From contig RPFO01000085.1 of assembly GCA_009746045.1 (NCBI GenBank), positions 1-64,000 of the forward strand: 64,000 nucleotides of DNA, read 5' to 3'. Every line of letters begins with the position of its first letter. Position 1 is the stretch's first letter. Positions 31,589-42,108 of this stretch are shown piece by piece. The position numbers and the translations under genes are program-made. A model generated the notes under the pieces. That model was given only the letters and a program-made list of their open reading frames with translations, was not told the origin of the DNA and did not search any database. This DNA comes from Mesostigma viride. Its lineage: Eukaryota > Streptophyta > Mesostigmatophyceae > Mesostigmatales > Mesostigmataceae.

Positions 31589-31693
31589 ATTCAAAACATG
31601 TCTTTAATGGGAGGTATACGAAAATACATGCCTATTACTGGAAATGCTTTTTTAATTGGCACTTTGTCACTTTGTGGAATACCTCCATTAGCT
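31589..31693 (+). pseudogene. ndhF: Plastid ndhF fragment (nuclear plastid DNA)
   Basis: An AT-rich piece with A/T-ending codons translates to a stretch containing [15 protein letters not shown] and [14 protein letters not shown]. This is a signature block of plastid NdhF (subunit 5 of the NDH complex), a membrane helix pair in the proton-pumping arm. Mitochondrial ND5 and bacterial NuoL have related but different wording here. Only about 35 residues match; downstream the frame leaves the family and runs into the tail of the half-LINE on the minus strand. The piece is too short to function and is best read as plastid DNA transferred to the nucleus. Confidence 0.7.
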
Positions 31694-32013
31694 CTATTCT
31701 CACATAACGCTTCGGTCGGCAGTATATTAAATTGAATTAAAATTTTAATTATAACATATCTCCGTTCGGAGTACATGTAGCACATATCCCTGAGACTTCA
31801 GGGGCATATGGCTTTTAACCGTACATTCTAGGCGCTACTCATTCCTGCAAGGGTAGGGTGTAAACTCTACACCTGCTCTGGGTGCACAAAACGCACCTGC
31901 ACCACTATGTATTTCCAGCACCTAAGGCGCGGACATAGAGGGGAAGATCATCATGGCTAAACAATGGCTAAGGCATGGCTTCTCAGCAGAGAGGAGCTCT
32001 CTGCATAGGCAAA

Positions 32014-32606
32014 ATTAAATTAAATTAAATTAAATTAAATTATAACATGCCTCCGTTGGGAGATCACGTAGCACATATTCCTGGATCGATGGGTGGGGTG
32101 GAAGGAGCCGCGTAATCGAACTAACCTAACTCGAATCTAGCTAGTCTAGAAAAATCCTAACTACCCTACTCATCAAAACGCCTCCTCCGCTTGGGGGGAG
32201 GTGGTTTGCCCACAGGGTCGGGCGTGTGAGCCTTGACAATCCTCTTCCACCGCGTCTTGTTCTGCATGGCATGCAGTCCAAAGAAGGGAGAGAGAGTGGA
32301 TGCGGTATTCAAACTGGGCTGGGACCAGTAGGTCATCCAGCAACATCTGTACGTAGTTCGCGACATGTTTCCCTACCTTTTTGGCAATGCCCTTGGGGCT
32401 AGGCCAGGTCAGAATGTGCCGCCCTGGCTGGCCAAGCCGCTGGGGGCCGGCCAGACCAAGGGCGGTGTCGACCTGGCTGGTGCGAGCAAGGTGTCCTACA
32501 AATGCTATCCTACGCTGTCTAATCTCGTCCGAAATACGAGGCATGCCCTGATACAAAGACTCTGATGACGGGCGCTTGGAAAACCCTACGTTCAGGACCT
32601 GTCGGA
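32014..32606 (-). mobile_element. 5'-truncated LINE 3' end, nested
   Basis: Flanked by the 11-bp duplication GCATAGGCAAA (32003-32013 and 32607-32617). It carries the C-terminal part of an ORF2 (MLRQVLNVGF, GMPRISDEIRQRRIAFVGHL, ending PPPPKRRRRFDE at about 32166), a 3' UTR, the CTCC-CAAC-GGAG hairpin and an (AATTT)n tail. It is a typical target-primed, 5'-truncated insertion inside half-LINE 3. Confidence 0.8.
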
Positions 32607-32669
32607 GCATAGGCAAAGCTTGGCTAAATTCTTAATGCATCATCCGTGGGGAGTGCCATTGTAGGCGCC

Positions 32670-33036
32670 CGTCCTTACGTGGGCCGGGCCCTGGCAGCCA
32701 TGCTCGACGCCGCAAGGCCCGCACCTTCAAAGAACAGCTAGTAGAGGACATGGGGGGCCTAGGCCTCTCCGTGATTTAGAACAAGATGATCAATGGACAA
32801 GGCCAAGTGGGCCCAGGTCGTAGAGGACAAAGAACCCCCTTCCGGTGGGGAAGCGCCCGCGTTTGCAAACACGCGGGAAGCACGCCAGACAGGTACCATA
32901 GGGTAGAGAGCTTAGACTAGTAGAGCCGGCTTGATGTTGATAGATTAGACCGGTAGGTTTGTGTGTCCCCATCCATCCATCCATCGGGGTTAATGCTCCG
33001 TGACTCCCCAACGGGAGCACGAGTCTAATTAATTAA
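32670..33036 (+). mobile_element. 5'-truncated LINE 3' end, nested
   Basis: Plus-strand insertion with near-duplicate flanks (TAGGCGC at about 32663-32669 and 33037-33043). It holds the decayed C-terminal block ARTFKEQL...EDM, a GGATGG/CATC microsatellite, the CTCCC-CAAC-GGGAG hairpin (about 33003-33017) and a (TAAT)n tail. Confidence 0.65.
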
Positions 33037-33107
33037 TTAATTATAGGCGCACATGCGCGTTCACTAGGCGTGGGCCACGTGCTAGGCTATTATAAAGCCT
33101 GACTAAG

Positions 33108-34469
33108 CTACACTACTGTTATATTTTCCCCAGACTGAGGTTGCTGGGGTGGCAGGGGGCGCCTGCCAGGGCTTGTGGTCCTTGTGGATGACCGCCCCCC
33201 TCCAGTATAACGGTTTCCCCCCTGCGCTCTGCCGGAGCTGGAGGTAGGTCGGCCATATATAGCTCCCGTCGATCGACGCTCCAGGGTCAAGTCGTCGTCC
33301 AACGTGTAGGCAGTCCTCGAGAGCTTCTTGCGGCATTCAAGAAACAACAGCTTATCCGCCATGTACTTAAAGGTGAGGAGCACGGGGGCCGGCGGGCCAG
33401 CCTTACCCTGCGCACTAGTGAGTTGCATGGGGGTAAGAATGTCGCGCTTAAACGGTATGGCAAGAGACTCCGAGTTCTCACCTGCCGGCTGGTCGAAGTG
33501 ACGATGACATTGTGGCTGCGCTTGGTGATGTCGGCCTCCTCGCGGAGGTCGAGCGTTTGTTGCTTGAGCTGTGCCGCGATGGTGGAGGCGGTGGAGGTGG
33601 TGTGGTGCTTCAGCAGGTCCGCCCAGGTCTGGGGGGGAGCATCGCCTGCCGGGCCAGTGGGGGCTGGCTTGGCGGCAATCTCCTTCACCGCCTGGGCGGC
33701 AAGGCCTGCGGTGTTTTGCAGGCACTCGATGGCGAAAGCGTTGTCCTTGAGGCGCTGGTCGATGTCGCGGAGCTGGGCGGTGATGGCATCGGTGGTGGGG
33801 GTGGTGGCGGTGGAGGAGGCGAGGAGGGTGGAGGTGGCAGTGGAGATGGTGGAGAGGAGGGGGAGCTCGGCAGCCAGCGTGCCACCCATGGCTGCCGCAT
33901 CTGCAGCGAGGGGGGCCACGTGCTGCTCTAGGTCCGGCTGCTCTACCCTGCTGCACTAGGGTGAGCGGATGGAGGATTCGGTTAAGGTGGTGGTGAGGGG
34001 CCTGGGGGGCCAGAGCTCCTCGAGGGAGCGTCCAAGAAGGGGGAAGAGGGCGTATTGCTGAAGGTGGGGGCGGGCGGTGCTGTGGAGGGCGCTGCCGAAC
34101 GGCAATTAGAAGAAGGCATTGCGGAGCGGCCCTGGTGGTGGAGCTGCGTGCACAGTTCAATAAGCGAGTCGCGCGATCAAAAACACGTAGGCCAGGATGC
34201 GGTCGTGGTTGAGCTGACCAGTCAAAAAAGCTGGGCTGGCTGGCGTCAAAGTCGAACTCTTCCCACTTCGGCTCGGCAGGGCAACTGCGCTTGGGCTCAG
34301 GCGACGCTGCGGGCGAGGCGAGCACGGGGGGGGGGACGACCACTAGTGCTTGGCCAGTGGCACCGCTGCCTGCTGGGCCAGAGGGCGAAGCTGCAGCCGG
34401 GGCTGCAGACATATTTTCAGGGCGTAGCGCAGCCGCCAGGCTGCATTGCGTAGAGGAGCCTTTGCTCAC
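33108..34469 (-). pseudogene. L1-type ORF1, frameshifted
   Basis: The start resembles element 2 (SSTQCSLAAALRPENMSAA), but the 453-aa frame slips. The homologous central part (MAPLAADAAAMGGTLAAELP through SHNVIV) lies in another frame at 33480-33919, and the tail (FKYMADKLLFLECRKKL, YTLDDDLTLE) returns to the first frame. At least two indels are needed, so the protein is broken. Family and role are as for the intact copies at 8473 and 26534. Confidence 0.7.
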
Positions 34470-34559
34470 GTCATAATAATGCTTGTTAGCTTCGGGTAAA
34501 ATATATCAGCGTGTGCGTCTTAGACAGACGACGTGGGGATCTTTTTTTTACTGACTAGG

Positions 34560-34890
34560 TTGTCCCCAGTTTACAAATTAACAAAATTAACAAATGAACG
34601 CCGGCGGACTACCTGCGGACTGCTCGACGCGGAGTCGCCGGGCTACAAGTTCCGTACTTTACCAAACTCAGGCTTAGAGGCCGCCGCACCAATTTTTACT
34701 TCTTTCCGTCACATGGCTTGCGTTGGGTTCATCGACGAGCATCGACGCTCATCGACGGTGCAATCTGACGGCGGAGAATAAGTTCTCCACAGCATAGCGC
34801 GACGCAAGGGCTAAGATCCGACAACGTGACATGCAAAGCTTTATACCGCATCGCTAACCGGAAATTCCGTCCAACACCGTCGTACAGTAC
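34560..34890. other. No gene seen
   Basis: Flank of half-LINE 3. Nothing recognised. Confidence 0.45.
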
Positions 34891-34894
34891 TGCC

Positions 34895-35440
34895 AGTCGA
34901 CCGCACCTCTGCCTCTTAACCGTCGAATGCGCAATCGATGTAGAAAGTAGAAACGTCCCCGCGACACTTCCGCGATTTCAGTACTTTCCGTCACCCTTGA
35001 CAGTTTTCGTACAATACTACAAATTTACGCCAATAGAAACTCGCCTCCATACATATATCTCGATAGAGGCGTGCGTCTTATTTAATTTCAAGGTAACTTA
35101 CCTCTTAATTAATCTCGCCCCCCGTTGTAACACCGTCCCCCGTTGTAACACCGTCCCCCGTTGTAACACCGTCCCCCCCCCCCATAAATGCGTCCCCCCC
35201 CCGTTGTAACACCGTCCCCCCCACGTACAGCACTTTCAACCGCAGCTCTGCCTTTTAACCGTCGAATGCGCAATCGATCTAGAAAGTATCCGCGATTTCA
35301 GTACATGCCGTCACCCTTGACAGTTGTCGTACAATACTACAAATTAACGCCAATAGAAACTCGCCTCCAAACATATATCTCGATAGAGGTATGCGTCTTA
35401 TTTAATTTCAAGGTACCTCTTAATTAATCTCGGCCCCCGC
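34895..35440. repeat. Duplicated 190-bp segment around an 18-bp minisatellite
   Basis: About 34905-35117 and 35225-35433 are direct copies (shared CCGTCGAATGCGCAATCGAT, TCGATAGAGG and ATTTAATTTCAAGGTA). Between them lie about five units of CCCCCGTTGTAACACCGT (about 35118-35222). No gene. Confidence 0.85.
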
Positions 35441-35534
35441 CTTCCGCTAATTTGCTAATTTGCTAAATTTGCTAAAAAAGAGCCAATTTTACCCCGACGT
35501 GGTGATTTCTGCAGGCTGGTCACAATACTGTGTT

Positions 35535-35665
35535 ACAGTTGTAACCGATTATAGTAGCAGATGCGCCTGGAAAAGATGCATCGGTTGCAAGTGATCTGAC
35601 TGCATTTGGGGCTCAGACGCAAAAGTTTTGAGCTCCGCCGTCAGCCATGTCCGCTCGTGGCTTGT
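35535..35665 (-). repeat. Isolated 5' UTR fragment of the half-LINE 1 family
   Basis: Matches the 5' UTR of element 1 (about 9925-10045): GTAACCGATTATA, a GCGCATCTGC-like core, ATTTGGGGCTCAGAYGCAAAAG and CTCCGCCGTCAGCCAT are all kept in order. No ORF follows, so it is a leftover of a deleted or interrupted copy. Confidence 0.65.
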
Positions 35666-35814
35666 GGCTGCAAAAAAGCTGGGTAAACCTGCCATGAACT
35701 ACACACACAGCAGTATACGTTGCGTTAGAACTTCTGTATTTCTGTAAATGGAGGCTCCCTACCTCCCCAACAACGGGAAATTGTGTTATCTTATGTCATG
35801 TATGATACACCAGC

Positions 35815-35990
35815 CTCTGTGGGCAGGCCACCACCCCCCAATAGGAAATAGGAAGGGGCGTTTTGCTGAGTAGTTAGTGAGGAATTTCTAGCCTAGGTAG
35901 TTCGATTATTCAGCTGTTCCCACCTCCACCCACCCAGCATGGCATATGTGCTACACATTTCCCAACGAAGGAATGTTATAATTTAATTTA
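35815..35990 (+). repeat. LINE 3' end fragment
   Basis: The plus-strand piece corresponds to the end of the nested LINE at 32014-32606: decayed PPPPNRK codons, GGGGCGTTTTGCTGAGTAG, ATATGTGCTACACAT, a degenerate TTCC-CAAC-GAAG hairpin and a TTATAATTTAATTT tail. Confidence 0.65.
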
Positions 35991-36519
35991 GTGTATGATA
36001 TCACTTCAAATGTCATTCGTGATGGTCTGGGCCCCCGGAGGGCCCCTCATCATTTATTAAGGTTAATGGTATACTTCTCACGTCACCATTGCCTGTTTCT
36101 AATAAAAAGTCAATCGGCCCTGACTTGAATGCCACATGTTCAGGATGGCATTGCACTGACCAGGGCCAATCCTGTTGTACCTGACAGCACAGAAGAACAA
36201 CAAGAAGCAACTATGTACTGCTAGCGTCCCCATCTAGTTAAGAAAACAAAAATAATGCTGCGTCCCCCAGCTCCTAAGTAAATACAAGTGACATTTTCCC
36301 CTAGGCCTTCTTCGGCATTTCAAACAGTCGGGGCAAATGTTCCAGACGATGGCCATTATTCCAGCCACATTTTGCAGGCACCTTCGGTAGTTTAATGTTT
36401 GTTTTGTACAAAGTCCACTCTGGGTGGAGCACTGACCTGCCCTTTGTACATAAATATGGGCGGTCGAGGCAACAAGCCCACATGGTTAGTTAGTGCATCC
36501 GCGAAATCCATCCATTCGC

Positions 36520-37592
36520 TCAAGCGTCCTTGCCCTCCTCAAAGGTCAGGGCCGCTCCATTCATGCAGTACCGCCGGCGGGTGGGAGGCGGTCCATCCCG
36601 GAAGACATGCCCCAGGTGACCTTCGCACTTGGCACAGCGAACCTCAACCCTGGGGGCCCAGATCAACGAGAAGTCTGGAGCCTCAAGAACCGCAGCGTTG
36701 TTGTAAGGCTGGTAGAATGATGGCCAGCCGGTCCCACTGTTGTACTTGGTGCTGGAGCTGAATAGAGGGTTGCCACACCCTGCGCACGAGAACACGCCTG
36801 CGTGACGGGGGGAACATGCAAACCAAGTCGGAAAGCAATGTGAGTTACAACGATGGTTCGTTTGCAACCACAATACCACCCCCAAATACACATACAAATG
36901 GTGGACCCCAAGAAAGCAAGGGTCATTAAGGAGAACCAGGATGATCCAGGCAGCCTGTAGGCGCTTCCACACCAACCACTACGTTTACATTAGCATCGCA
37001 TGCTGCTCAAGCGCATAGAAGACAACATCACAACTACAAATGACAGCATGATGACAGCACAGAAGGCGGCAGAAGGACATGTTGATTACGTAAGAAGACA
37101 GCACTAAAGCTGTAGTCACTTAGGATGCTGCCACTAGTCCTAACATGCGGCAAACGTTATTGCAGGGCAGACAAGACCATGCGGACATTTGTAGCAGCAT
37201 TTACCTTTCCTCTTCTCGTTGTTCAGCGGGCTGCTGTACGGCCGCTCCGTGCCCGCACGCCGCAGCACCCGATAGGCTTCCGGGTCCAGCCGATCGCGCC
37301 ACTCCTCCTCAGGGAGCGCAAAGGACCCCACCCGCTTCTCGCTCGACTCGGCTGGGGCGGTACCCACTACGTACGTGGCGCCCAGGGCCGCCGCTCCTAC
37401 GATCGCAGCATTCAGCACGGCTCGCCTACTCGATTCAGGGCTGATCATGGGAACCGGCATTGGATCTAGGATTTGGGTGGGCGGCGGAGGGTTTGCTGGG
37501 GTGCGGTTGGTGTCCGGCGCGGTGCTCACACAACGCGCGTGCATGGGAAACTTTTGACTTCTGGGCGCGGCAGCTGGCGCCCGTCGTAGCAT
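36520..37592 (-). CDS. msrB: Methionine-R-sulfoxide reductase B, plastid-type, two exons
   Basis: Reduces methionine-R-sulfoxide in proteins using thioredoxin-type donors. Exon 1 (37592-37205) encodes a basic Ala-rich leader, an [18 protein letters not shown] hydrophobic segment and [20 protein letters not shown]. Exon 2 (36797-36520) starts [15 protein letters not shown] and contains [23 protein letters not shown] and [12 protein letters not shown]. Two CxxC pairs bind zinc, and the Cys of RYCMN is catalytic. The phase-1 intron 36798-37204 has GT/AG ends and joins Lys-Gly exactly where the family is continuous. With the Met at 37592 the product is 221 aa; an upstream Met at 37664 would give 245 aa. 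The twin-Arg plus hydrophobic leader suggests plastid import, perhaps to the lumen. It is the only intact host gene seen. Confidence 0.9.
36798..37204 (-). other. Intron of msrB (407 nt)
   Basis: On the minus strand the donor is AGAGGAAAG|GTAAATGC and the acceptor CCGTCACGCAG|GCGTGTTC, splitting a Gly codon. Removing it restores an uninterrupted MsrB domain. Confidence 0.88.
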
Positions 37593-39935
37593 GCAGGTAC
37601 AGTTGCCACTGTGGCGTCCGCACAAAGACTGAGGGAGTGGCGAAATTGAACAAACGATGTGCATCGGAAGGGTGCAAATAAATGAGAAAAATCGCGGGCC
37701 TGCGATATGTCATGAATTGTATTTGGCGACATGGCTATACTAAATTTCGAAAAAGAGTTGAGCTTTACCCTGCTCGCTGGCTCTTTTCGAGATGGCAGCA
37801 GACAAACAACCGAAATTCGAGATGTGCGCAGGATCTGGGTATCCCACACACCTGTGAAGAAAAATTACGACAAGACGTGTCCACGGCCGCAGACGCCGCC
37901 GTTGAAATAAACGAAACCATTGGCGCCAATGCTCCAGCAACCATGACTGGCAAATGTCGAAAGTGAATGGGTTGAAATGCCAGTAATGCAAACAGAAGGC
38001 AAGCGTGCTTAGGGCAGCAGTGTGCTGGGTAGCGAGGTGCTTACCACACTGCGAGTAAACACCACCGCTGCGAAATATACAATTGCCAGCTGGGAATATC
38101 TCCGCATAACGTGGCCTAAGACAGCCACCCAGAAAAGCCGGTTTCGGTACGTCCAACCGCCGGCTCTGCCACGTCGCGCGTTTCTGGCGCGAACCGAAAG
38201 TCTGCCACGCCAAAACGGGCGAAACCCCTCCGTTACAAGTTGTCAAGCCGTTGCAAGTAACGTGGAATAGACTGAATTGAGGCAGGATAAACCCGGCTCG
38301 CTGTGGCTAACTTATATGCCGTTGCCTCTCCACTTTAGCCACTTGCCGCAGGCGTTCCTTATCAAAAAGTGACTTGTACCTATCTGTTCCTGGTTCGCTG
38401 ATGCGAGGACCGAAAACGAGGGAATAAAGCCTAGCGAAAGCTCTAGTGAATACTCCGGGGCTGAGCAAACTGAGTACGTAATATAGCCTCATTTCTTCTA
38501 TCAGCCTTTTTTTGGAACAAAGCAGCCGCGAAGATACATACTAATGAAAGAAACTGGATGGGAACGGGTTGACGCCGCCATCGCCATTCTAGACCCTAAG
38601 TAAATGCGCGGAAGGAAATCTAGAATCGCAAGATGTGACAGAGGAAACAAATCATGTATCACAAACCATGTATTCGAACTTAGCTTGTCGGTCCGGTAGT
38701 CATGTCCAAATAGGGACGTCTGCAAGGGGCATCGTCTGGGTATAGAGCTGGAGGACTTCGTTTACATGTCCGTGTAGGTTCGCTTCAACTAGTTGAGGAT
38801 ATATCAAAGAGACAACCAGCTGCGCAAGCCAGAAATCTGGAAGATATATCCGAGGTATCAACTGGTAAGAAATATGCTTGCTGTCCAAAGCTGACGAGAT
38901 AGTGCAATTTCGGGGCATCACGCCCGTTTGGCCAAAACGCCCAAACGCCCGCTGGACCGGTGTGCGCTTAGTTCTCGTGGCTGTAAAGAGAGTTATTTCG
39001 CGCCCTCTCCGTGCTGTGGTGGTTGCAGCAATACGCCAGGTGCAAGTTGCACGAAAAAGTCGCAAGATGCGGCTTAAAATTTCTAGTTTCCCTTCCTGGC
39101 CGTCAACATATCCTCAAATTGTAATGGTTTGCAAAGGATTCCTGTAGTGCAGTGTGACTGTCAGTGGTCTTTGCTTGGGGTCGGCGCAGTTGCGACAGCC
39201 ATACATAGGCATGGCAGTAGGAATCTGGCTGTAGATCGGTCTTACTTCTTTTTCACTGCAATGCACAGCTCTCAGCTTCGTCGCTTTGCCATGGCAAGCA
39301 CACACTACCACACACATTACAAGATTTGTGCTACACCACATTAAACTCTGTAAATGTGAAATGTATTTCCAGCTGTGGTTAGGTGCTTTGACAGCTACGA
39401 TACAGTAGTATTACACCAATATAGCATTCAAATTAGACATGCTTTACTTGCTGGTCGGATGCTTTACTTGCTAAGTGTACTTACGGATGCTTTACTTGCT
39501 AAGTCGGAGATAGAACTCCATTTTAGTTGTCACCCTCTTGCATTGACAAGCCCGTCGAACTAAGCAGTTGTGCTGCGGTCGGTACTTCAATGCAGCTGGC
39601 CAGCATGTGACAGGGCACAGCAAGTGGGGCAGGCTTCATGATTAGCAATGTCTAGTCCTGAGTCAATCAATTGACGTGATACACCTTGCTGAAAATTAAT
39701 TAATCTTGCTTGTGCACCAATTGTGCGTGTGCAACTGCCACGGCCAAGCCTGACCACATTCTTCGAGAGCATGTGACCCATATGTGTGTAGTTATTGTGT
39801 ATAATTAATTAATTCAAATTCATGCTGTAGCTCGGTGAAAATGTTAGAACTGCTCATGTCCACCGTTTGTATCATGTGTAGGCCGCATGCATCCGGTCCC
39901 GCTCTGTCAGCCCGGGTCTGTGCTCACCAGCAGCA
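37593..39935. other. Upstream flank of msrB and intergenic DNA, no gene called
   Basis: The minus-strand stretch 37860-37953 reads MVAGALAPMVSFISTAASAA and ends at CAG|GTGTGTG, which could be an exon, but I recognise no family and see no partner exon. GGATGCTTTACTTGCTAAG-like repeats occur at about 39438-39505. Otherwise nothing is supportable. Confidence 0.4.
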
Positions 39936-39939
39936 TTAA

Positions 39940-39990
39940 TTTATTAATATTAATTAATTAATAGACACGTGACTGCGTCCCAGCCGACCT
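39940..39990 (-). repeat. LINE tail scrap
   Basis: Minus strand: GACGCAGTCACGTGTCTATT followed by TTAA repeats. This is the exact 3' end of the LINE family at 42477-48044, here reduced to its terminal bases. Confidence 0.55.
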
Positions 39991-40079
39991 CACGTCCACT
40001 GCGCTGAGGTCCAAGCGTGTGCTAGTGGCTACTTTTACAGCGACTGGAGGGCATTCTCACCACACGCTCACTGTGGTCT

Positions 40080-41365
40080 TGGGGTATGCAGCACGTTTAC
40101 GCGGGCCAAGATCCAAGGGAACGAGCTGCCTTTTTCAGCACCCTCAAGGCGGAAGAGGCACGCAGCCCGCCACTTTCTAGTAATGCTGATGGACCGTGGA
40201 CGCCAATGCCACGCTGCCCGTTGACACCGTGGCCGCCCAGTACGCCCCTACAGGCACGTCGTCCAGCGGTAACACGGATCTAGAGCTTTGCGGATTTGCT
40301 GGCCGAATCTGCGCCTATCGCCTGCGATGCCTCCTTCGCTCGGCCCGCTCAGCAGCTAGCCACCTTATTTGTCCCTTCGGATCGGTTGTGTGTCTCGATT
40401 ATGGCTTATGTCTGCGTGCGCCGGGCTCAGCGCCCTTCCGTTTTGGATAGATCCGAGGGGTGCATGATTCTGTCAACACGGTGGATTCGGATCACAGGCT
40501 GTTTTTTGCGCGCCACCCGTGTCCAGACTTTTTGTGATAGACTCGGCATGGACATGTGCTACACTAGACGTGACGGGCTCACACCTGGGCAGCCTCCTGG
40601 TTTGTCTGTAATAATATGGAGGCAGATGGTACGCAAGGATAGATGCCAAATCAGAATATACGCTTGGCTGATCTCGATTAATTAATTAATTAATTAATTA
40701 ATTAGACTCGTGCTCCCGTTGGGGAGTCACGGAGCATTAATTAACCCCGATGGATGGATGGATGGATGGATGGGTGATCTCGATAGTAGCGGCTACGCCC
40801 CCTTCTCAAGAAGGTTCCAGCCGTGTTCAGCCCGTCTCACGTTTCCAGACTGAACAAATCTCGAGTGGACACGTGTGTAGTACTCCTACACACACAGATC
40901 TCGAATGATTTATCTAGTACCAAATCCGAAAGGCTTGCATCACTCCCCGGAAAGGAGAACTTTTGCTGATGACTGTAGGTGTCAGTTGGCGATGCCTTAG
41001 GATCAGGAGACGTCCGTCCTATAGTCAGCAAAAGTTGGTGCGAGAGCTCCCCAGTTCGATTCCGGCCTGGATTCATTTGCAGATCGCGTTTTCCGCGGAC
41101 CGGCACTGAACGCAAATGGTTTTCACCTTTGCGGCGTGCCAAATCAGAATAGATGGCAAGTAGTGATGAAGGAGACCAGGCCAAATCTGTGGGGGCTCCG
41201 CGTGTGACCGCGTATGGCATTCATAGCGATTCGGGCCGCGGTGCCCACACCCCTGTAACTAGGACCTAGATAGCTTACACCATCCATTCCATCCCATATT
41301 CCCCTCCCACTGAGGACTTATGCTCACGTGACGCAGTCACGTGTCTATTAATTAATTAATTAATT
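40080..41365 (+). mobile_element. Internally deleted APE-type LINE copy
   Basis: A piece of the endonuclease region (DANATLPVDTVAAQ at about 40200) is joined to the 3' end of the LINE (about 40515-41365: a TRRDGLTPGQPPG block, CCTGTAACTAGGACCTAGAT, CACGTGACGCAGTCACGTG hairpin, (TTAA)n tail). The reverse transcriptase is missing. The 3' part is itself interrupted at 40646-41148. It is a non-autonomous deletion derivative, or two fragments brought together. Confidence 0.6.
40646..41148 (-). mobile_element. Insertion carrying a LINE-type 3' tail
   Basis: A 503-bp insertion with flanking ATAGATG copies (40639-40645 and 41149-41155) and 10-bp direct terminal repeats CCAAATCAGA. On the minus strand it ends with the CTCCC-CAAC-GGGAG hairpin and a (TAAT)n tail at about 40676-40735, like the LINE end at 33036. 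It has no ORF, so it is SINE-like in size. A plus-strand CAGTTCGATTCCGG (about 41048) resembles a pol III B-box, though in the opposite orientation. Confidence 0.5.
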
Positions 41366-41384
41366 CGCGCGTATCAGATTGCGG

Positions 41385-42108
41385 TCTCCCGGCGTGAAAC
41401 CGTCGCAACAACTGGTGCCACAGCCTGACCTAAAGGTGCTCCGGCGGGTGCTGAAGGACGCTGACAAGATGTCAGCCGAGGAGCTCGCAGGCAGCCGTAA
41501 TTACGTATATACTCATATACTGGGATGAGTTCTTGGCCGCTTTTGATGCCGGGGGCATCCGACGGCAGCTACACATCATCCAACCCCCCGGCGATATTCG
41601 GCGGAACCTTCTAAAAGGCATCGCCAACAAGTATCGCCTGGCCGCCCGAGCACTCCCGCCCCTGCCACCACGTACGCCGGCCGCTTGCGGTCCACCGCCT
41701 CTGACCGGCAGATGTCGCTGCCCGGCAGATGCTCCGCCGCAACCGCGACCCCACCTGACCAAGGCCGGCCTGCAGGCCGCCGGAGAACGACGCCAAGCAG
41801 ATGGTAAAAGATTTGCGTGCTTGCCAGACGAAGCATGATGGCAAGGCGGCGTGGTTCTGATACAACGGCCTGGGCCATCCGGATGGCCTCGGCTGACCCC
41901 ACCGCCATGACGTACCAGGGGCGCCGGCCAAGCGGCTACACTGTCACCTGGGCCGCGGCCATCGTCCACGTTCTGGGGACGGCAACGCCGCCCCCGCCCT
42001 TGCATGCCCGGCACCCGCCGCCGCCGCCCGCCAGGCCGCCCAGGTAGGCGGCCCGGCCGGCCGGCCCCCCGGCTCCGCCCTCGGCCGCCACGGACTAGTA
42101 CCTGGTCC
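41385..42108 (+). pseudogene. LINE ORF2 remnant, left half (host of the LTR element)
   Basis: Frames include PDLKVLRRVLKDADKMSAEE, then GGIRRQLHIIQPPGDIRR and NLLKGIANKYRLAARA, consistent with the linker between endonuclease and RT of the APE-type LINEs here, although the family match is weak. The sequence resumes beyond the LTR element at 54192, with GGTCC at both junctions. An AT-rich TATATACTCATATACTG intrusion lies at about 41506-41525. Confidence 0.45.

Larger units (their letters stand above)
31722..34545 (-). mobile_element. ORF1-only LINE-like element 3, with two nested LINE ends
   Basis: On the minus strand: a 5' UTR piece with CTAAGACGCAC...TATATTTT (about 34500-34530), a decayed ORF1 (34469-33108), then 3' UTR in pieces 33037-33107, 32607-32669 and 31740-32002, a CTCC-GAAC-GGAG hairpin at about 31761-31772 and an A/T-rich tail. 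The 3' UTR pieces align in order to elements 1 and 2. They are separated by a plus-strand LINE 3' end (about 32670-33036) and a minus-strand LINE 3' end (32014-32606, TSD GCATAGGCAAA). Confidence 0.75.

Noticed and set aside
36399-36761. Plus-strand frames over msrB exon 2
   Set aside because: Opposite strand of a well-supported gene with zinc and catalytic motifs intact.
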